Assembly (NCBI GenBank): GCA_046349955.1
Contig: JAXMBI010000021.1
Location: forward strand, 1 to 64,000
Source of the DNA: JBGAPH01 sp046349955
GTDB taxonomy: Bacteria > Planctomycetota > Planctomycetia > Pirellulales > JBGAPH01
Reading direction: 5' to 3'
DNA: 64,000 bases
Position 1 is the first letter of the stretch; each line of letters begins with the position of its first letter. The position numbers and the translations under genes are program-made. A model generated the notes under the pieces. The model was not told where the DNA came from and did no database searches. It worked only from the letters and a program-made list of their open reading frames with translations. Below are positions 60,937 to 64,000 of the stretch, one piece after another.

Positions 60937-61324
60937 GATGTCGCTCGCCCGTTCGCTGCTGCGTCAGGTCGCGGAGATCGGCCAAGCCCATGCACACGCG
61001 CGGGCAAGCGAGATTCACTTGGAACTTGGCCCGTTGTCAGGCGTTGAACCGCTGTTGTTGTCGGCGGCGTTCGATCGGTTGGCCAGCGAGTGGGGATTGG
61101 AGGGAGCCGCGCTGCGGATCTTAGAAACTCCGCTCGAAGCCCACTGTGCTGCGTGCGAGGCGACGTTCGCGGTCGTTGGATTTCGCTTCGTCTGTCCGAA
61201 CTGTGGCGGGATGCAGTGCCGCGTGGTGCGGGGCGAGGGGCTGATTTTGGAGAGCGTTGTGTTCGTCCCCCGGGAATGCGACGAGGCGTCGGCGCCAGCA
61301 AGGGCTTCAGCATGCAGACCGTAG
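60929..61324 (+). CDS. hypA: Hydrogenase nickel-incorporation protein HypA
   Basis: 131 residues starting MHEMSLARSLLRQV; His2 is the conserved nickel ligand. The zinc site is built by CAACEATF and CPNCGGMQC. HypA delivers nickel to the large subunit together with HypB. Both ends overlap neighbours: eight bases with the protease gene and 13 with hypB. The C-terminus has a short extra tail. Confidence 0.95.
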   Translation: MHEMSLARSLLRQVAEIGQAHAHARASEIHLELGPLSGVEPLLLSAAFDRLASEWGLEGAALRILETPLEAHCAACEATFAVVGFRFVCPNCGGMQCRVVRGEGLILESVVFVPRECDEASAPARASACRP

Positions 61325-61992
61325 TCACCGTACGCCGAGACGTGCAGGCGCAGTCCCAAGCGACCGCGGCCGAGTTCCGCGCCGCGCGAGCCGCTGCCGG
61401 CACCTTAGTCGTGAACCTGATTTCGTCTCCAGGGGCTGGCAAGACGAGCCTGCTCGAGGCCACAGCTCGCCATTGGCAGGGGCAGCGGTCGCTGGCCGTG
61501 CTCGTGGGCGACATCGCCACCGACCGCGATGCCCAGCGTCTGGCGCCCTGGGCGCCGGTCGTGCAACTCACCACGGGCGGCGCATGCCACCTAGAGATTC
61601 CGCTCGTCGAGCGGGCGTTCGCTGAACTAGGAGGCGCCTCGCTCGATTACTTGTTCGTCGAAAACGTGGGCAACCTGGTCTGTCCCGCTTCGTTCGATCT
61701 AGGGGAACACTTGCGCGTGGTCATGCTCAGCGTGACCGAAGGGGACGACAAACCGGCGAAATACCCCAAGGCGTTTCGCACAAGCCAGGCTCTCGTCATC
61801 AACAAGTTGGATCTGCTGCCCTATGTGCCGTTCTCGGTCGAAACTGCCGCGGCCGATGCCCGCAGCATCGCCCCGGACCTGAGCGTGTTGCCGGTCTGCG
61901 CGCGGACGGGCGCAGGGCTCGAGGCCTGGTGGACATTTCTGGAACGAGAGCGGACCAGTTTGCTTCAGGCGGAGCAGGGGAGGCCAGCGTGA
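61312..61992 (+). CDS. hypB: Hydrogenase nickel-incorporation GTPase HypB
   Basis: 226 residues, starting MQTVVTVRRDVQAQSQATAA. The GTPase motifs are NLISSPGAGKTSLLEATA (P-loop), VLVGDIATDRDAQRL, VENVGNLVCPASFDLGE and NKLDLLPYV. Nickel/zinc-site cysteines are in GGACHLE and NLVCPA. It has neither a His-rich N-terminal stretch nor the N-terminal CxxCGC motif, so it should not store nickel. The start at 61312 gives the standard short form. The stop overlaps the hypF GTG as GTGA. Confidence 0.95.
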   Translation: MQTVVTVRRDVQAQSQATAAEFRAARAAAGTLVVNLISSPGAGKTSLLEATARHWQGQRSLAVLVGDIATDRDAQRLAPWAPVVQLTTGGACHLEIPLVERAFAELGGASLDYLFVENVGNLVCPASFDLGEHLRVVMLSVTEGDDKPAKYPKAFRTSQALVINKLDLLPYVPFSVETAAADARSIAPDLSVLPVCARTGAGLEAWWTFLERERTSLLQAEQGRPA

Positions 61993-64000
61993 CTTCCGCA
62001 ACGCAACTCTCTGCCCGGCCGATCGTCGCGCGCCGAATCGTGCTCAAAGGCGCTGTGCAGGGCGTCGGGCTGCGGCCCCGCGTAGCGCGGTTGGCGGACG
62101 AGTGTGGGTTGGCGGGCCAAGTGCGCAACACTGCCGCGGGCGTGGAGATCGAGGTCGAAGGCGTCCCCGAGGCAATCGAGCAGCTTGTTGCGCTGCTTGC
62201 CGCGGATGAAAGGCTACACCTCGCAGAGTCGAGCGCCATCGAACCGCGCAGTCGGCGAGACTTTGCGATCGTGCCCAGCGACGCTGCGGGTTCGCTCGCA
62301 ACGCCCGTTCCGCTTGATGTGGCGGTCTGCTCCGAGTGTTTGCGCGAAACGGCCGATTCGCTTGGCCGCCGCTACGGCTATCCCTTCACGAGCTGCACCG
62401 CCTGCGGACCGCGCTACTCGATCGTGGAACGCATGCCCTTCGATCGTTCCGCGACCGGCATGGCCCGCTTCTCCCTGTGCAAGGCCTGCGCTCGCGAATA
62501 CGCCTTGCCGAGCGACCGCCGGTTCCATGCGCAAACGACGGCGTGTCCCGTCTGCGGCCCCCAGGTATGGGCGGCGGACGACCATGGCCGCCGCGTTGGC
62601 GATGGCAGTGAGGCGGTTCGTGCGTCCGTCGCTGCGCTGCGCGCTGGAAGGATCGTGGCGCTGCGGGGCTTGGGGGGCTATCAGTTGTTGTGCAATGCAA
62701 CTGCCGACGCGGCTGTTGTGCGCTTGCGCCAACGCAAGGGCCGCAAGGCGAAGCCTCTGGCGGTGCTCGTCGAGAGTTTGGTTGAGGCCGAGCGGTGGGC
62801 CGTGCTCTCTAACGCGGAGCGCGACCAACTCGCTGCCGCCGCCAATCCGATCGTGACCGTGCGCGCCCGCGCCGGCGCAGGGCTCGCGCCGGAAGTGCAT
62901 CCTGGGCTCGCAGAAGTCGGCTTGCTTCTGCCCACGACGCCGCTCCACTTCCTGCTGTCCCAAGCGTTCCACGGGCCGCTCGTCTGCACGAGCGGCAATC
63001 GCGAGGGCGAACCGCTGGCGGCATCGGTGACGGAGGCCGAACAGCAACTGGGCGGCGTCGCCGATCTGTTTCTGCACCACGACCGTCCCATCGAGCGGCC
63101 GATCGACGATAGCGTTGTGCGAGTGGTTTCCGGCCGGCCGGTCACAATGCGGCTGGCCCGCGGGTTGGCGCCTTTGCCGCTGGAGCTGCCGTGGCTGCGT
63201 CCGCTGATCGCGCTGGGTGGCCAGCAAAAGTCAGCGGTTGCGCTTTGCAACGGCGCTCAAGCCGCGCTCGGCCCACACGTGGGCGATCTGGATTCACTCG
63301 CCACTCTCGCGCGTTATCAAGAACACGTCGAGTCGCTGGTTGGCCTTTACCGCCTGCCCGCAGCCTTTTCGCGGGCGATCGACCTGCACCCTGACTACGC
63401 TGCGAGGCGTTGGACGGAAACGCAGAGCTGCAGCGCACTGCACGGAGTGCAACATCACCATGCCCACATCGGCGCCGGGATGGTCGCCCAGGGGTGGCTC
63501 GATCGCGAAGTGCTGGGGGTCGCCTTCGACGGCGCGGGATACGGCCCTGACGGCACGATTTGGGGTGGAGAATTCTTACGGGCGAGCGTGCGCGGATTCG
63601 AGCGAGTGGCTTGCCTTTGCCCCTTCCCGTTGCTCGGCGGCGACGCGGCCGTTCGCCAGCCCTGGCGCGTGGCGTTGGTCATGCTGCAGCGTGCGATCGG
63701 CGCGGGGCATCCCCGAGTTCAAGAATTGGCGCGACGCGCCGCCATGCCGATCGAAATACTGCTGCGCGTGGTCGACAGCGAGACGCTATCGCCGCGCACA
63801 TCGAGCGTCGGCCGGCTGTTCGACGGCGTCGCCGCATTGGCCTTGGGCCTCGAGGAGAGCGGTTTCGAGGGCTACCCCGCGATGCAGCTCGAATCTGCCT
63901 GCGATCCAACCACCAACGGCGCCTATGAGTTGCCGCTGCTCCGCGACACGAGTCCCGCGGAACTCGATTGGCGGCCCCTGATCGCCGCGGTGGTCGGAGA
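61989..64000 (+). CDS. hypF: Carbamoyltransferase HypF, 3' end outside window
   Basis: HypF makes carbamoyl-AMP and transfers the carbamoyl group to the C-terminal Cys of HypE. The GTG start at 61989 overlaps the hypB stop; the frame stays open to the window edge (670 codons of about 760). Domains in order: acylphosphatase (residues about 12-95, KGAVQGVGLRPRVARLADEC), zinc fingers (CSECLRETAD, CTACGPRYS, CKACAREYA, CPVCGP; about 112-195), YrdC-like domain (KAKPLAVLVESL, CTSGNREGEPLA; about 210-390) and Kae1/HypF C-terminal domain (GVQHHHAHIGAGM, VLGVAFDGAGYGPDGTIWGG; from about 400). No defect is seen. Confidence 0.95.
   Translation, partial: MTSATQLSARPIVARRIVLKGAVQGVGLRPRVARLADECGLAGQVRNTAAGVEIEVEGVPEAIEQLVALLAADERLHLAESSAIEPRSRRDFAIVPSDAAGSLATPVPLDVAVCSECLRETADSLGRRYGYPFTSCTACGPRYSIVERMPFDRSATGMARFSLCKACAREYALPSDRRFHAQTTACPVCGPQVWAADDHGRRVGDGSEAVRASVAALRAGRIVALRGLGGYQLLCNATADAAVVRLRQRKGRKAKPLAVLVESLVEAERWAVLSNAERDQLAAAANPIVTVRARAGAGLAPEVHPGLAEVGLLLPTTPLHFLLSQAFHGPLVCTSGNREGEPLAASVTEAEQQLGGVADLFLHHDRPIERPIDDSVVRVVSGRPVTMRLARGLAPLPLELPWLRPLIALGGQQKSAVALCNGAQAALGPHVGDLDSLATLARYQEHVESLVGLYRLPAAFSRAIDLHPDYAARRWTETQSCSALHGVQHHHAHIGAGMVAQGWLDREVLGVAFDGAGYGPDGTIWGGEFLRASVRGFERVACLCPFPLLGGDAAVRQPWRVALVMLQRAIGAGHPRVQELARRAAMPIEILLRVVDSETLSPRTSSVGRLFDGVAALALGLEESGFEGYPAMQLESACDPTTNGAYELPLLRDTSPAELDWRPLIAAVVG

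Overview
The window is a GC-rich bacterial chromosome segment that reads as a planctomycete, most likely near the Pirellulales. The markers are two type I sulfatases, a PVC-type cytochrome-like membrane-binding protein with a CxxCH site, a DUF1080/ThuA enzyme, an ELWxxDGT-repeat protein with an N-terminal PLEDRCLLS motif, and several proteins that combine a dockerin-like EF-hand pair with a VPEP C-terminal sorting signal. No rRNA, CRISPR array or intact transposase was seen. There is one tRNA, tRNA-Ile(GAT).

Layout. 0-11 kb holds housekeeping genes: the 3' end of prfA, prmC, pyrF (frame broken by one base), glmS and purM, interleaved with secreted enzymes (an alkaline-phosphatase-superfamily protein, an M28 peptidase with PDZ domains, DUF1080-ThuA). 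10.7-12 kb is a small AT-richer island bracketed by a 47-bp partial duplication of the purM 3' end; it holds an orphan gene and a PEP-CTERM remnant. 12-24.2 kb is a surface-protein region: a giant PATR autotransporter built from a four-unit higher-order repeat, the CxxCH protein, and an adhesin-like protein with five exact-length 146-residue repeats. 24.5-33.4 kb carries a SpoIIAA-like protein, a DUF1254/DUF1214 protein, two sulfatases and small envelope proteins. 35-39 kb is decayed: a tRNA, a duplicated Tyr-rich secreted gene whose second copy is broken, and gene fragments.

39-64 kb is dominated by hydrogenase genes. hypC-hypD-hypE lie on the minus strand at 39.2-41.6 kb. On the plus strand from 55.8 kb to the window end is a tightly overlapping operon: a stand-alone cyclic-nucleotide-binding domain, the four subunits of a group 3b-like (NADP-linked, sulfhydrogenase-type) [NiFe]-hydrogenase, its maturation protease, hypA, hypB and a truncated hypF. 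Divergent from it are a ferredoxin-NADP-reductase-like protein and a fused ADP-forming acyl-CoA ligase/GNAT acetyltransferase. Together these fit a hypoxia or fermentation module: reductant disposal as H2 plus ATP from acetyl-CoA, possibly under cyclic-nucleotide and acetylation control (inference). Between the two hydrogenase blocks sit a Gfo/Idh oxidoreductase, PEP-CTERM and ELWxxDGT proteins, a 53-aa zinc-ribbon protein, and an envelope/repair operon recO-bamD-lptE-folP.

Repeats are the other theme: palindromic REP-like units, a REP pair upstream of lptE, a roughly 500-bp long-inverted-repeat element between recO and the ligase gene, and a 31-bp element that starts exactly at the stop codon of two unrelated minus-strand reading frames. 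Three coding frames (pyrF, the autotransporter, one PEP-CTERM protein) are interrupted by small indels that look more like sequencing or assembly errors than biology.
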